This document shows positions 1 to 8,910 of a DNA stretch of 64,000 bases, in pieces. Position 1 is the stretch's first letter. Each line of letters opens with the position of its first letter. This DNA comes from PoT sp049331405 (GTDB lineage Bacteria > Planctomycetota > Planctomycetia > Isosphaerales > Isosphaeraceae): contig NZ_CP186274.1 in assembly GCF_049331405.1 (NCBI RefSeq), positions 1,426,001-1,490,000 of the forward strand, read 5' to 3'. The notes under the pieces are model-generated. The model worked only from the letters and a program-made list of their open reading frames with translations. It was not told the origin of the DNA and did no database searches. Both the position numbers and the translations under genes were made by a program.

Positions 1-342
1 ACGAGCCGACCGCGTGCAAGGCGAAGTCAAATCGAGACCCCTCATTCACGCCCTAAACCCATCGCGGGAAACACCCAACGCCCGCGGCCATCGAGATTTG
101 CCCTCGCGCCGGACATGGCGAGTCGTGAAGTATGGATGAATGAGAATCAACTGCTCCGAAGCCATTTCCGGGAGCCGGGTTCCGGAGACGCCGGGGCTCC
201 CACATCTCACTTGTAAGATAGGTAAACCTGGCAAACATGGGTGATGGTGTGGCCGCTCGAGGTCGGGCCGCGGGGTTCCCCACTACCCGAGAGAGGACCG
301 AATTCCCTATAATCGAGGAGAAGCGGCCAAATTGGAGGACGG
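1..342. other. Intergenic region upstream of cysD
   Basis: No gene could be supported in the first 342 bases. A perfect TATAAT lies at 308-313 and could be the -10 box of the cysD promoter, but no good -35 box sits 16-18 bases before it. The ribosome binding site GGAGG at 334-338 sets the cysD start. Nothing resembling a riboswitch or a tRNA was seen. Confidence 0.4.
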
Positions 343-1257
343 ATGATCAGCAGTAGCTACAATCTGACGCATTTGCGAGTGCTCGAGGCGGAGAGTATCC
401 ACATCATCCGCGAGGTCGCCGCCGAGTTCGAGCGGCCGGTGATGCTGTACTCGATCGGCAAGGACTCGGCCGTGATGCTCCGGCTGGCGCAGAAGGCGTT
501 CCACCCGGGACGGCTGCCGTTCCCGCTGCTCCACGTCGACACGACCTGGAAGTTCCGCCAGATGGTCGAGTTCCGCGACAACTACTGTCGCGAGCAGGGG
601 TTGGACCTCAAGGTCTGGATCAACCCCGAGGGGAAGGCGCAGAACATCAACCCCTTCGACCACGGCTCGAAGAAACACACCGACATCATGAAGACCGCGG
701 CGCTCAAGCAGGCGCTGAACCACTACCAGTTCGACGCGGCCTTCGGCGGCGCCCGCCGGGATGAAGAGAAGAGCCGGGCCAAGGAGCGCGTCTACAGCTT
801 CCGCGACCGGCTCCACCAGTGGGACCCGAAGAACCAGCGCCCCGAGCTCTGGAACCTGTACAACTGCAAGGTGAACAAGGGGGAGAGCATCCGCGCCTTC
901 CCCCTGAGCAACTGGACCGAGCTGGACGTCTGGCAGTACATCCACCTGGAAAACATCCCCATCGTGCCGCTCTACTTCGCCGACGTCCGCCCGGTCGTCG
1001 AGCGCGACGGCACCCTCATCATGGTGGATGACGAGCGGATGCCGCTCCACCCCGGCGAAGAGCCGATGATGAAGCGGGTCCGGTTCCGGACGCTCGGCTG
1101 CTACCCGCTGACGGGGGCGATCGAGAGCACCGCGACGACGCTGCCGGAGATCATCGAGGAGATGCTCCTCGCCAAGAACTCCGAGCGGCAAGGCCGGGTC
1201 ATCGACCACGACGAGGCCGGTTCGATGGAGCAGAAGAAGCGCGAGGGGTATTTCTGA
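343..1257 (+). CDS. cysD: Sulfate adenylyltransferase subunit 2 (CysD)
   Basis: Small subunit of ATP sulfurylase; in the cytoplasm it makes adenosine 5'-phosphosulfate (APS) from ATP and sulfate, the first step of sulfate assimilation. The 304-residue length is normal for the family. The N-type ATP pyrophosphatase loop is visible as YSIGKDS at residues 36-42, and the protein aligns in character with CysD along its whole length, including the C-terminal basic tail ending GYF. The start follows GGAGG with a 4-base gap. The gene is one base away from the following cysNC gene, so the two form an operon encoding the heterodimer, with the GTPase activity of CysN driving APS synthesis. Confidence 0.97.
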   Translation: MISSSYNLTHLRVLEAESIHIIREVAAEFERPVMLYSIGKDSAVMLRLAQKAFHPGRLPFPLLHVDTTWKFRQMVEFRDNYCREQGLDLKVWINPEGKAQNINPFDHGSKKHTDIMKTAALKQALNHYQFDAAFGGARRDEEKSRAKERVYSFRDRLHQWDPKNQRPELWNLYNCKVNKGESIRAFPLSNWTELDVWQYIHLENIPIVPLYFADVRPVVERDGTLIMVDDERMPLHPGEEPMMKRVRFRTLGCYPLTGAIESTATTLPEIIEEMLLAKNSERQGRVIDHDEAGSMEQKKREGYF

Positions 1258-1258
1258 G

Positions 1259-3196
1259 ATGCAAGCCGTTGACCTGAGTCAGGAAGACATCCACGCCTAC
1301 CTCGCCCGCCACCAGAAGAAGGAACTGCTGCGCTTCCTCACCTGCGGCAGCGTCGACGACGGCAAGAGCACCCTCATCGGGCGGCTCCTGCACGACACGA
1401 AGATGATCTATGAGGACCAGCTCGCCGCCGTCAAGCGCGACAGCGAGAAAGTCGGCACCACCGGCGCCGGCGAGATCGACCTCGCCCTGCTGACCGACGG
1501 CCTCAAGGCCGAGCGGGAGCAGGGGATCACCATCGACGTCGCCTACCGCTACTTCTCGACCGACCGCCGCAAGTTCATCATCGCCGACACCCCCGGGCAC
1601 GAGCAGTACACCCGCAACATGGCCACGGGGGCCTCGACCTGCCAGCTCGCGGTGATCCTCATCGACGCCCGCCACGGCGTCCAGACCCAGACGCGCAGGC
1701 ACTCGTTCATCGTCTCGCTTTTGGGGATCCGGCACGTCGTCGTCGCGATCAACAAGATGGACCTCGTCGGCCACTCGCGCGAGGTCTTCGAGCGGATCAA
1801 GGACGAGTACACGGGGTTCGTCGCCAAGCTCGACCTCCGCGACATCACCTTCATCCCGATGTCGGCGCTCAAGGGGGACAACGTCGCCTCCAAGAGCGAG
1901 GCGATGCCCTGGTATCAGGGGCCGTCGCTCCTGGATCACCTGGAGACGGTCCACATCGCCAGCGACCGCAACCTGACCGACCTGCGGTTCCCGGTGCAGT
2001 ACGTGATCCGCCCCAACCTCGACTTCCGCGGCTTCGCCGGCACGGTGGCCTCGGGCATCCTCCGCAAGGGGGACGAGGTGATGGTCCTCCCCTCGGGCAA
2101 GAAGAGCAAGGTCAAGTCGATCGTCACCTATGACGGCGAGCTCGACGAGGCCTTCGCCCCCCAGGCCGTCACGGTCACGCTGGCCGACGAGGTGGACGTC
2201 AGCCGCGGCGACATGCTCGTCAAGCCGGACAACCCGCCGCAGGTCAGCAGCCAGATCGAGGCGATGGTCGTCTGGATGGCCGAGCAGCCGTTCGTCCCCG
2301 GCCGCTCTTACACGTTGAAGCACACGACGAGGTCGGTCTCGGCCGAGGTCGCGGCCTTCCGCTACGGCGTCGACGTCAACACACTCGAGCACCGCGACAT
2401 CGCCCGCCTGAACCTGAACGAGGTCGGGCACGTGCAGCTCAGCCTGACGCAGGCGTTGGCGTGCGACCCCTACCGCACGAACGCGGCGACGGGCGCGTTC
2501 ATCCTGATCGACCGCCTGTCGAACAACACCGTCGGCGCGGGCATGATCATGGAGGCCGGCAGCGGCCGAGGCCCCGGCGACTCCTGGGGGACCGGGCCTC
2601 TCGAGCGGCTCAAGACGCGCGACAGCCTCGTCGAGCCGTCCGAGCGCGAGCAGCGTTACGGCCAGATCCCGGTGACGGTCCTCCTCGTCGGCCTGACGGG
2701 CAGCGGCAAGAGCCGGATCGCGTATGGCCTGGAGCGTCGGCTCTGGGACGAGGGCCGGCTCGTGACGGTCCTCTACGGCCAGAACATGCGTCAAGGCCTG
2801 AACCGGGACCTCGGCTTCACGGCCGACGACCGCTCCGAGAACCTCCGCCGCTCGGCCGAGGTGGCCAAGCTGATGAACGACGCCGGCGTGATCACCGTCG
2901 CCGCGTTCGTCGCCCCGCACGAGGCCGTCCGCGAGAAGGCCAAGCAGCTCATAGGCCGCGACCGGATCCTCGAGGTCTACTGCACCGCCCCGATGGAAGT
3001 CCTCCGCCAGCGCGACCAATCCGGCGCCTACCGCCTCGCCGACGAAGGCAAGATCGCCCAGATGCCCGGCGTCACCGCCGCCTTCGAGGAGCCCAAGACC
3101 CCCGATCTGGTCCTCCAGACCGATCAGATCAGCGTCGAGGAGAGCGTCACGAAGATTCTTGAGCTGATGAGGGCCCGGGGCTTTTTGGGCTTGTGA
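1259..3196 (+). CDS. cysNC: Bifunctional sulfate adenylyltransferase subunit 1 / APS kinase (CysNC)
   Basis: Fusion of CysN, the EF-Tu-like GTPase subunit of ATP sulfurylase, with CysC, the APS kinase that makes PAPS. The GTPase P-loop is at residues 30-38 (GSVDDGKST) and the typical DTPGHEQYTRNM switch follows. Beta-barrel domains extend to about residue 440, and the APS kinase domain covers about 470-640 with P-loop GLTGSGKS. The length of 645 residues fits fused CysNC proteins. One oddity lies in the kinase half: the segment that usually reads LDGDN before RxGLN reads LYGQN here, so acidic residues normally near the Mg/ATP site are absent while the rest (GLNRDLGF, the final AFEEP segment) is conserved. 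Whether the kinase half is active is therefore not certain. The gene starts one base after the cysD stop. Confidence 0.95.
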   Translation: MQAVDLSQEDIHAYLARHQKKELLRFLTCGSVDDGKSTLIGRLLHDTKMIYEDQLAAVKRDSEKVGTTGAGEIDLALLTDGLKAEREQGITIDVAYRYFSTDRRKFIIADTPGHEQYTRNMATGASTCQLAVILIDARHGVQTQTRRHSFIVSLLGIRHVVVAINKMDLVGHSREVFERIKDEYTGFVAKLDLRDITFIPMSALKGDNVASKSEAMPWYQGPSLLDHLETVHIASDRNLTDLRFPVQYVIRPNLDFRGFAGTVASGILRKGDEVMVLPSGKKSKVKSIVTYDGELDEAFAPQAVTVTLADEVDVSRGDMLVKPDNPPQVSSQIEAMVVWMAEQPFVPGRSYTLKHTTRSVSAEVAAFRYGVDVNTLEHRDIARLNLNEVGHVQLSLTQALACDPYRTNAATGAFILIDRLSNNTVGAGMIMEAGSGRGPGDSWGTGPLERLKTRDSLVEPSEREQRYGQIPVTVLLVGLTGSGKSRIAYGLERRLWDEGRLVTVLYGQNMRQGLNRDLGFTADDRSENLRRSAEVAKLMNDAGVITVAAFVAPHEAVREKAKQLIGRDRILEVYCTAPMEVLRQRDQSGAYRLADEGKIAQMPGVTAAFEEPKTPDLVLQTDQISVEESVTKILELMRARGFLGL

Positions 3197-3580
3197 TTTT
3201 GCCGAGTCAGGTTGGGTGGAACAGCTGATTCAGTTCTTCGATGGCATGTGAATTGTCGAGGATTGTACCTTCCACCGAGGTTCTGAGACAAACGAAGCTA
3301 AGGGTTACGACTCGAGAAAATTCAGAAACAAACTGTTCCACGATCGATCTATGTCTTGATCGACATAGATCGATTGCGGGGAAAAATTTTTATTTGAACT
3401 GAAATGTAGATTTGTCCTCCAAAGCTTCGAAATCTGCCTCTTGGCATATTTAACCCCGTTCGCGCACAGGTCGAGGTTTATCCGACATTTGAGCTGCCTT
3501 GCTCGCATTTCTTGGTCGCGATAATATAAACATCTGAGGCGTCCAAATCTTGGAGTTCGCCTCGAGATGGAGCCCGACCA
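3197..3580. other. AT-rich intergenic region before the CHAT island
   Basis: This 384-base stretch is clearly poorer in G+C than the flanking cys genes and holds no supportable gene. It contains a perfect 13-bp inverted repeat (annotated separately) followed by a run of A and T at 3381-3393. The base composition change marks the left edge of the CHAT/TPR island and fits acquisition by transfer. Confidence 0.5.
3343..3374. repeat. Perfect 13-bp inverted repeat (hairpin or operator)
   Basis: ATCGATCTATGTC (3343-3355) and its exact complement (3362-3374) flank a 6-base loop; one further G-T and one C-G pair extend the stem to 15. It lies about 200 bases upstream of the CHAT gene. It could be a terminator for cysNC or an operator for the island. 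No U-run follows the stem directly, so a regulatory site is at least as likely. Confidence 0.6.
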
Positions 3581-6500
3581 GTGCCCGAGATTTCCGAAGC
3601 TGTTCCTCCTGTTTACTGGCTCAATGTCTGCCGCGGCGTAGAAGCTGCGGAGGCATTCATGAGTTATTCGGGCGACCACGTACTCGAAGTTCTGCAAGAG
3701 TACCCGATTTTAATCCTTCCCGAGTTCCCCGAGGCCATGGAAAAACTCGCGGAGAACATGGATGACCCAGAAGATCAAAGGCTGGTTGCAATATCTGCGA
3801 ATGAATTGAGAAGTGTTCATGAAAATATTATGGCCAACTTTCCCAATAAATCACGTTCTGGACTTCTCCTGTCCTGTGGTATCGAACTTGTTGAAGAATG
3901 GCAACAAGATCCGCGAATTAACATCACTCGCAGCTTGGCGTTGTTTAAGGAGGCTGAGAGAGGTCTGGATGGACCTGCCGCTGCTGGTTGTCGGATGAAT
4001 CGCGCCAACGGCCTGCAGTTGTTGGCCCAACTGGGAGATGATGTGGTGGCCAACCTCCGCCTTGCTGATACCCTGTTTGCCGACGGGTTGGAGGGCCTTG
4101 ACGGACCCGTAGTCGCCGTCTGCTTGATGAACCGAGCCAATGGCCTGCAGTCGCTTGCCCAATTGGGCGAGGAAGCCGTAGCGAACCTCCGCCGCGCCGA
4201 CGCCCTCTACGCCGAGGCGTCTGAGGGCTTGGAGGAGCACTTTGTTGCCGTCTGCCAGACGAACAACGCCAACTGTCTGAAGTCGCTAGCCCATTTAGGC
4301 GAGGAAGCCGTAGCGAACCTCTGCCGTGCCGACGCCCTCTACGCCGAGGCATTCAAGCGTTTGTATGGAGCCGCCGCTGCACGCTGTCTGATGAACCGCG
4401 CCAACGGCCTTAGGTCATTGGCCGAACTGGGCATAGCCTCAGTGGCCAACCTCCATTACGCCGATGGCCTCTTCGTCGAGGCATTGAAAAGTCTGGAGGG
4501 GGCTGACGCCGCCAATTGCTTAATGAACCGCGGCAACGTTCTGTTGTCGTTGGCCCGTTTGGGTGAGGACTCAGTGGCGAACCTCCGCCGCGCTGACGCC
4601 CTTTACGCCGAGGCGTCTCTAGGCTTGGAGGGGGTCTTCGCCGCCCGCTGTCGGATTAATCGCGCGAACGGCCTGACGATGCTGGCCGAACTGGGCAAGG
4701 ACACCGTGGCCAACTTCCATCTTGCCGACGCCCTGTATGCCGAGGCGTCGAATGGCCTGAAGGGGGCCGACGCTGCCGTCTGCCTGATGAACCGCGGCAA
4801 TGCTCTTAACTCTCTGGCCCGTTTGGGCGAGGACGCAGTGGCCAACCTCCTCCACGCCGATGCCTTGTTCGTCGAGGCGTTGAAAAGTTTGGAGGGGCCC
4901 GCTGCCGCCGGTTGTCGGATGAACCACGCCAACTGCTTGCAGTCGCTTGCGGATCAGGGCGAGGACACTGTAGCCAACCTCTACCGCGCCAATGCCCTAT
5001 ACGCCGCAGCGTTGGATGGCCTGGTCGGACACACCTCCGCCAACTGTCAGATGAATCTCGCCAATGGCCTGCAGGCGCTGGCCCGTATGGGAGAGGAAGC
5101 CGTGGCCAACCTCCGTCGCGCCGACACTATCTACGCCGAGGCGTTGGAAGATCTAGAGGGCCCATATGCCGCCAATTGCCGAATGAACCGCGCTAAGGGT
5201 TTGCAGTTGCTGGCCCAATTAGGCGACGAAGCCGAACAGAATCTAGACACTTCATCGAGGCTGCAGGGAGAAGCATCCGGATATTTTGAAGAAATAGGGT
5301 CTTGGATTCGCGCATGTCAGGCCTTCGGAGATCTGGGAGACCTCGAGGCTCTTCGAGAGAGATGGCCTGCTTCCCGAGCCGCTTACTCGCGGGCGGTCGA
5401 ATGCTCGGATCGCGTTCGGGCGGGTGCAACGGCGATTACGGATCGCCGGAATTGGAGCAACGGGCAACATCACTTATTCCAGAAGCTTGTCGAGGCTTGC
5501 TTGCGATGTGGGGATATGTCGTCGGCATTAGCCTATCTCGAGCGTGGTACAGCTCGTTCATTGCTTGACCTGCTGCACACCGAGGACAGTGTACCGGCAA
5601 TCGATCCCAACCAAGCAACTCGTTATCGAGTGCTCCGAAGACGACTGGAGGAGTTGGAAGCAGTACTTACCCGTGACGGGACAGATGCGAATCAGCCCTA
5701 CTTTGATCCGGAACGTCGCCGCGAGTTGGCTCGTCAGCGGAATGAGGTAAGGTCGGAACTCGCCGCTCTTGAAGACCAGATTCGCCAGGACGACCCAGAT
5801 TTCTTCGCTCTTGCCCAGCCACCCGACTCTCGGCAGATGTCCGAGTTCGCACGGAAGCTTGGAAGTACCCTGGTATTCCTCTGGGTTGCATCGTCGGATG
5901 AAGTGGGACGCGCGTTTCTGATTCCGCCCGATCGTGAAATGATCGTCGTGGAACTTCCGCAGCTGAACGATTCTCATGTCCGCGAATGGTTAATGGGTTC
6001 GGCGGACGCTATCGTGAGGGTAGGGTGGTTTAACGCTTATCCATCGCCAGGTGCCCCACAGGCTCGGTGGGACGCCTTTGGCGATGAGATTAATTTACTC
6101 CTTGCCGAACTAGGATCGGCCATAATGGAGCCGATCCTGACGGCATTGCTTCCGGAAATGAATTCGCTGTCCTTGATTGTCCCTGGGTGGCTGGGGGTGC
6201 TTCCGCTTCACGCTGCGACTCGAAAGGACGGGGATGAGGTTCGCTACCTAGTCGAAGATGGGATCACGGTTCACTATTCTCCGTCGGCCTGGGTCCTGCG
6301 CCGCTGTTTCGAGCGGTCGAGATTAGAATGGGCACCGCTCCTGGGGATGGCAACCGACCCGTCCAATCGGCTTGCCCTCGGCGAATGGGAACTCGACGCC
6401 ATTGAGAAGGTCCTCACCAAAGCCGATTCGACGACTGGATTAACCCGACTCCTCGGCTCGGCCGCGACGCTAGCGGCGGTAATGGCGGCGCTAAAAGACC

Positions 6501-7057
6501 ATCCCACAGCCTATCTTTCATGTCATGGTTCGTTCGGATTCAGTGATCCGAGGGCCTCGGCCCTCCTCTTGCACGATGGCGTGTTGACCCTCGGTGACCT
6601 ACTCGATCGGATGCGATTGGAGGTGGCGCGGCTTGTGATCCTCTCTGCGTGCGAGACTGGCCTTGGGGCCGGCGAGGGCGACGGTTATCTCGGTTTGCCT
6701 ACAGGGTTTATAGTGGCCGGGGCCAAGTCTGTGGTCGGCTCGCTTTGGCCTACCGATGAGCGAGCCACGGCTCTGTTGATGGTCCGCATGATCGAAAGCC
6801 TTGGCAAGGGTCACTGGATTACCGAGGCCCTCCGTGATGCCCAACACTGGCTCGCTCGACTGACTCGCGCTGAGGTCGAGGAATTTTGGGTTACGCGGAA
6901 TCTTGGCAAGAAGCCAGCGAATAGCTTGGCAATATCCTTCGACGGGCTTGAGGGCGATTGTCCATTCGCCCACCCCGTCTATTGGGCCGCCTTTGCAGTC
7001 TTCGGGTCGCCCGAGCCGCTTATTCCTTGGAAGGATGCTGCCGTTGCCCAAACCTAA
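3581..7057 (+). CDS. CHAT-domain protease with ten 44-residue TPR-like repeats
   Basis: A caspase-like CHAT peptidase of 1158 residues. Residues 137-576 are ten tandem helical repeats of 44 residues, each starting with a conserved Cys and the pattern C-x-M-N-R-A-N-G-L, then A-V-A-N-L-x-x-A-D-A-L-Y; this TPR-like solenoid is the likely sensor. A linker with predicted coiled coil spans about 640-740. The C-terminal CHAT domain carries the catalytic pair: His982 in YLSCHG and Cys1024 in LSACETGLGAGEG. The GTG start is chosen because GGAG at 3569-3572 lies 8 bases before it; an ATG at 3659 is an alternative. The stop overlaps the next gene by 23 bases. Likely role (inference): a protease effector that cleaves a target after the repeats sense a trigger, as in predicted CHAT/TPR conflict systems. 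G+C is lower than in the neighbours. Confidence 0.9.
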   Translation: MPEISEAVPPVYWLNVCRGVEAAEAFMSYSGDHVLEVLQEYPILILPEFPEAMEKLAENMDDPEDQRLVAISANELRSVHENIMANFPNKSRSGLLLSCGIELVEEWQQDPRINITRSLALFKEAERGLDGPAAAGCRMNRANGLQLLAQLGDDVVANLRLADTLFADGLEGLDGPVVAVCLMNRANGLQSLAQLGEEAVANLRRADALYAEASEGLEEHFVAVCQTNNANCLKSLAHLGEEAVANLCRADALYAEAFKRLYGAAAARCLMNRANGLRSLAELGIASVANLHYADGLFVEALKSLEGADAANCLMNRGNVLLSLARLGEDSVANLRRADALYAEASLGLEGVFAARCRINRANGLTMLAELGKDTVANFHLADALYAEASNGLKGADAAVCLMNRGNALNSLARLGEDAVANLLHADALFVEALKSLEGPAAAGCRMNHANCLQSLADQGEDTVANLYRANALYAAALDGLVGHTSANCQMNLANGLQALARMGEEAVANLRRADTIYAEALEDLEGPYAANCRMNRAKGLQLLAQLGDEAEQNLDTSSRLQGEASGYFEEIGSWIRACQAFGDLGDLEALRERWPASRAAYSRAVECSDRVRAGATAITDRRNWSNGQHHLFQKLVEACLRCGDMSSALAYLERGTARSLLDLLHTEDSVPAIDPNQATRYRVLRRRLEELEAVLTRDGTDANQPYFDPERRRELARQRNEVRSELAALEDQIRQDDPDFFALAQPPDSRQMSEFARKLGSTLVFLWVASSDEVGRAFLIPPDREMIVVELPQLNDSHVREWLMGSADAIVRVGWFNAYPSPGAPQARWDAFGDEINLLLAELGSAIMEPILTALLPEMNSLSLIVPGWLGVLPLHAATRKDGDEVRYLVEDGITVHYSPSAWVLRRCFERSRLEWAPLLGMATDPSNRLALGEWELDAIEKVLTKADSTTGLTRLLGSAATLAAVMAALKDHPTAYLSCHGSFGFSDPRASALLLHDGVLTLGDLLDRMRLEVARLVILSACETGLGAGEGDGYLGLPTGFIVAGAKSVVGSLWPTDERATALLMVRMIESLGKGHWITEALRDAQHWLARLTRAEVEEFWVTRNLGKKPANSLAISFDGLEGDCPFAHPVYWAAFAVFGSPEPLIPWKDAAVAQT
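3989..5308 (+). repeat. Ten 132-bp in-frame tandem repeats within the CHAT gene
   Basis: Ten units of 132 bases encode 44-residue modules without insertion or deletion. Units start at 3989 and every 132 bases afterwards, the last at 5177. The encoded motif is C-[LRQ]-M-N-R-A-N-x-L-x-S-L-A-x-L-G. The last unit is degenerate in its second half. The strict period suggests recent amplification or gene conversion among the units. Confidence 0.85.
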
Positions 7058-7343
7058 GCCTGAAGTTCGCCTTGCAGATTGGATCACAGCCATTGAGTCT
7101 GGTGATGAGTCTGCAGGCCTGGATGGCCTCATCGCTCTGATTGACTCGGTCCTCTACCATCACGCTCCGGCATACGGACACAAGAAGGTCGACGGCAGGG
7201 ACTGGGACGGCATAGAGGAACTGAGGCAACTCCGCGACGAGATCCAGAACCGCTCGATTGCGCGGAAGCAGGAACGCGCTCAGCCGGAGGGGCAAAAGGA
7301 GGACGCCAAACCAATTTCGAGTGAAAACGGCCATGAGCGTTAA
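7035..7343 (+). CDS. Small helical protein of the CHAT/TPR island (CATRA-associated small protein-like)
   Basis: A 102-residue soluble protein with no signal peptide or membrane segment. The N-terminal two thirds look helical (LADWITAIESGDE, then LIALIDSVLYHH), and the tail is charged and Lys/Glu/Gln rich. The ATG at 7035 follows GGAAGG and lies inside the last codons of the CHAT gene, giving a 23-base overlap that implies translational coupling. Its own stop overlaps the start of the next gene. By size and position it matches the small accessory protein of the predicted CATRA (CHAT/TPR-associated) systems. That assignment comes from memory of the family layout, not from an alignment. Function unknown. 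Confidence 0.7.
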   Translation: MLPLPKPKPEVRLADWITAIESGDESAGLDGLIALIDSVLYHHAPAYGHKKVDGRDWDGIEELRQLRDEIQNRSIARKQERAQPEGQKEDAKPISSENGHER

Positions 7344-8619
7344 CACTGTCCGGGCAATCCGCGACATGACTCTCTTCCGAGTTATCGTCTTCCTCGGCTG
7401 GACGCCCAGGGAACTGGAACGTGACTCGATCGAGAGGCTGGAGAGTCTTCGATCGACGCTCCACTCTTTCGATTGGATTCCCGAAGGAACAGCCTTCCCA
7501 ACCCTCGATTTGATCATGCAGGCCGACCTTGACCTATGGCGGCCTGACGAGCGCCAGATCTGTCAAGTGGACGGCCGGGCGCGATCGCGAATTAGCTTCG
7601 CCCGATCGAGCTATGAGGAAGTCATCGTCTTCGTCGGCTTGTGCGTCGAAGGGCCAAACACCGAATCAGGCTCGGAAGCCTGGATCAAGTCGTCCATGAA
7701 TACCTGGGAAGATGAGGTTGGTCCGCGAGATTGGCTAGAGAGAGTGATTCCTCCTGATGATCCTCGCTCGGGCAACCGCGGGCTTCCTGAAGTCGTTGGC
7801 GAGGCCTGGGTCTGGACCGGTGAGTGGGATGCTCCGCCCGAGGAGAGCTGGGAAGTCTATGGCCAGAAACGCTATGGAGCCGGCCGATTCTCGCTCCCCG
7901 CTTGGGGCCTTGTTGGCTACACACCCGGAACGGACGTTGAGCCGCCCCGGTTCGACCTTCACGCGACTGACGCCAAGGGTCGCAACCGGGCCCTCGCACA
8001 TCGTTTCCCTTCGCTCTTGAGTCATGTTTTGAAAGTCAACCACGGTCACCGGAAAGCCTATGATGGTTGGCTCCGCCCCGCCCTTGACAAAAGCGACCGC
8101 GAGATCCTTGACCATTGCAAACCGAGTCGATTTCTCGGTGTGCAAAGGACAATCCAGGAACTCGACAAGTCAGTGCGCAGCCTCTCAACGGCTCTTTATC
8201 ACCTTGACCGCCATCTCGTCGAGTTGGAACATCGAAAGCTTGCGATCGAGGTAGTTCTTGCAAATCTAGCCGATTCAACGTGGGACGACCTCGCTCCGAC
8301 AGACCTAGCGAGAGGGGCCAAGCGGTTCCAGACACAATTAGAACTCGACCTGAAGAATTACCGAGCAACTGCCGAAGTTGGTCGAAACGCCCTGGGCACG
8401 GTGAGGACTCTCGTCGAAATCGCCGAGACTCGTAATGAACAGTTGCTGACCTTACTCGGGTTGTTCTTCGGCGTTTGGCTTGGGCTAGGCCAACTCCTCG
8501 GCGACACGTCTTCGTTTGACTTGTCGTTGATTGGTACCAAGCTGTTTTACAGTGTGGTCCCGGCCATAATCCTGGTCTTAATCTTCCGCTGGTGGACACG
8601 CCGGCCGGCGTCCCATTAG
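7333..8619 (+). CDS. CATRA-like protein with C-terminal membrane anchor
   Basis: A 428-residue protein. It has an N-terminal globular half (about 1-240) and a long helical or coiled-coil segment (about 265-370, with runs such as LDRHLVELEHRKLAIEVVL). Two membrane helices lie near the C-terminus at about 378-396 and 405-422, separated by a short loop. The layout of a coiled coil followed by two terminal helices recalls CorA-type channels in architecture only; no CorA GMN motif is present. The ATG at 7333 overlaps the stop of the small gene (ATGAGCGTTAA), so the three genes are one tightly coupled unit. The domain layout and neighbours fit the CATRA-N/CATRA-C proteins predicted to pair with CHAT/TPR effectors. 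Inference: the membrane component of the system. Confidence 0.75.
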   Translation: MSVNTVRAIRDMTLFRVIVFLGWTPRELERDSIERLESLRSTLHSFDWIPEGTAFPTLDLIMQADLDLWRPDERQICQVDGRARSRISFARSSYEEVIVFVGLCVEGPNTESGSEAWIKSSMNTWEDEVGPRDWLERVIPPDDPRSGNRGLPEVVGEAWVWTGEWDAPPEESWEVYGQKRYGAGRFSLPAWGLVGYTPGTDVEPPRFDLHATDAKGRNRALAHRFPSLLSHVLKVNHGHRKAYDGWLRPALDKSDREILDHCKPSRFLGVQRTIQELDKSVRSLSTALYHLDRHLVELEHRKLAIEVVLANLADSTWDDLAPTDLARGAKRFQTQLELDLKNYRATAEVGRNALGTVRTLVEIAETRNEQLLTLLGLFFGVWLGLGQLLGDTSSFDLSLIGTKLFYSVVPAIILVLIFRWWTRRPASH

Positions 8620-8848
8620 CGTTCTAAACTGCATTAGGATCGTACGGGATGTTGACGTTTCTTTGATCAATGCTGTGTCGGTCTGTGATATCCAAAGAGG
8701 GAATACTTATACGGGCGTTACCCCAGGCTTTAGAGATTAGGACAGGCAGCCTACGGCGTTGCCCGTATTAGGGGGTACATGGTTAATCGGCAATTGTTGA
8801 ATCTTGAAAAGAATGCACCATTCAATGCTTGCCAGGACATGAGTGCGG

Positions 8849-8883
8849 CTGCCCCAGGTCTAAGTTATTGAAGCCCGGGGCAG
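8849..8883. terminator. Hairpin between convergent genes
   Basis: CTGCCCC at 8849-8855 pairs with GGGGCAG at 8877-8883. It lies between the end of the CHAT island and the convergent oxidoreductase gene, so it may end transcription from either side. No clear U-run, so this is tentative. The rest of 8620-8910 shows no gene. Confidence 0.35.
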
Positions 8884-8910
8884 TCGCTGTGATGGTTGCT
8901 CGCTTAAATA

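Noticed and set aside
1199..3019. Long minus-strand open frame opposite cysNC
   Set aside because: Its translation is Asp/Arg/Val/Leu-rich shadow sequence with no motif; the plus strand codes for CysNC throughout.
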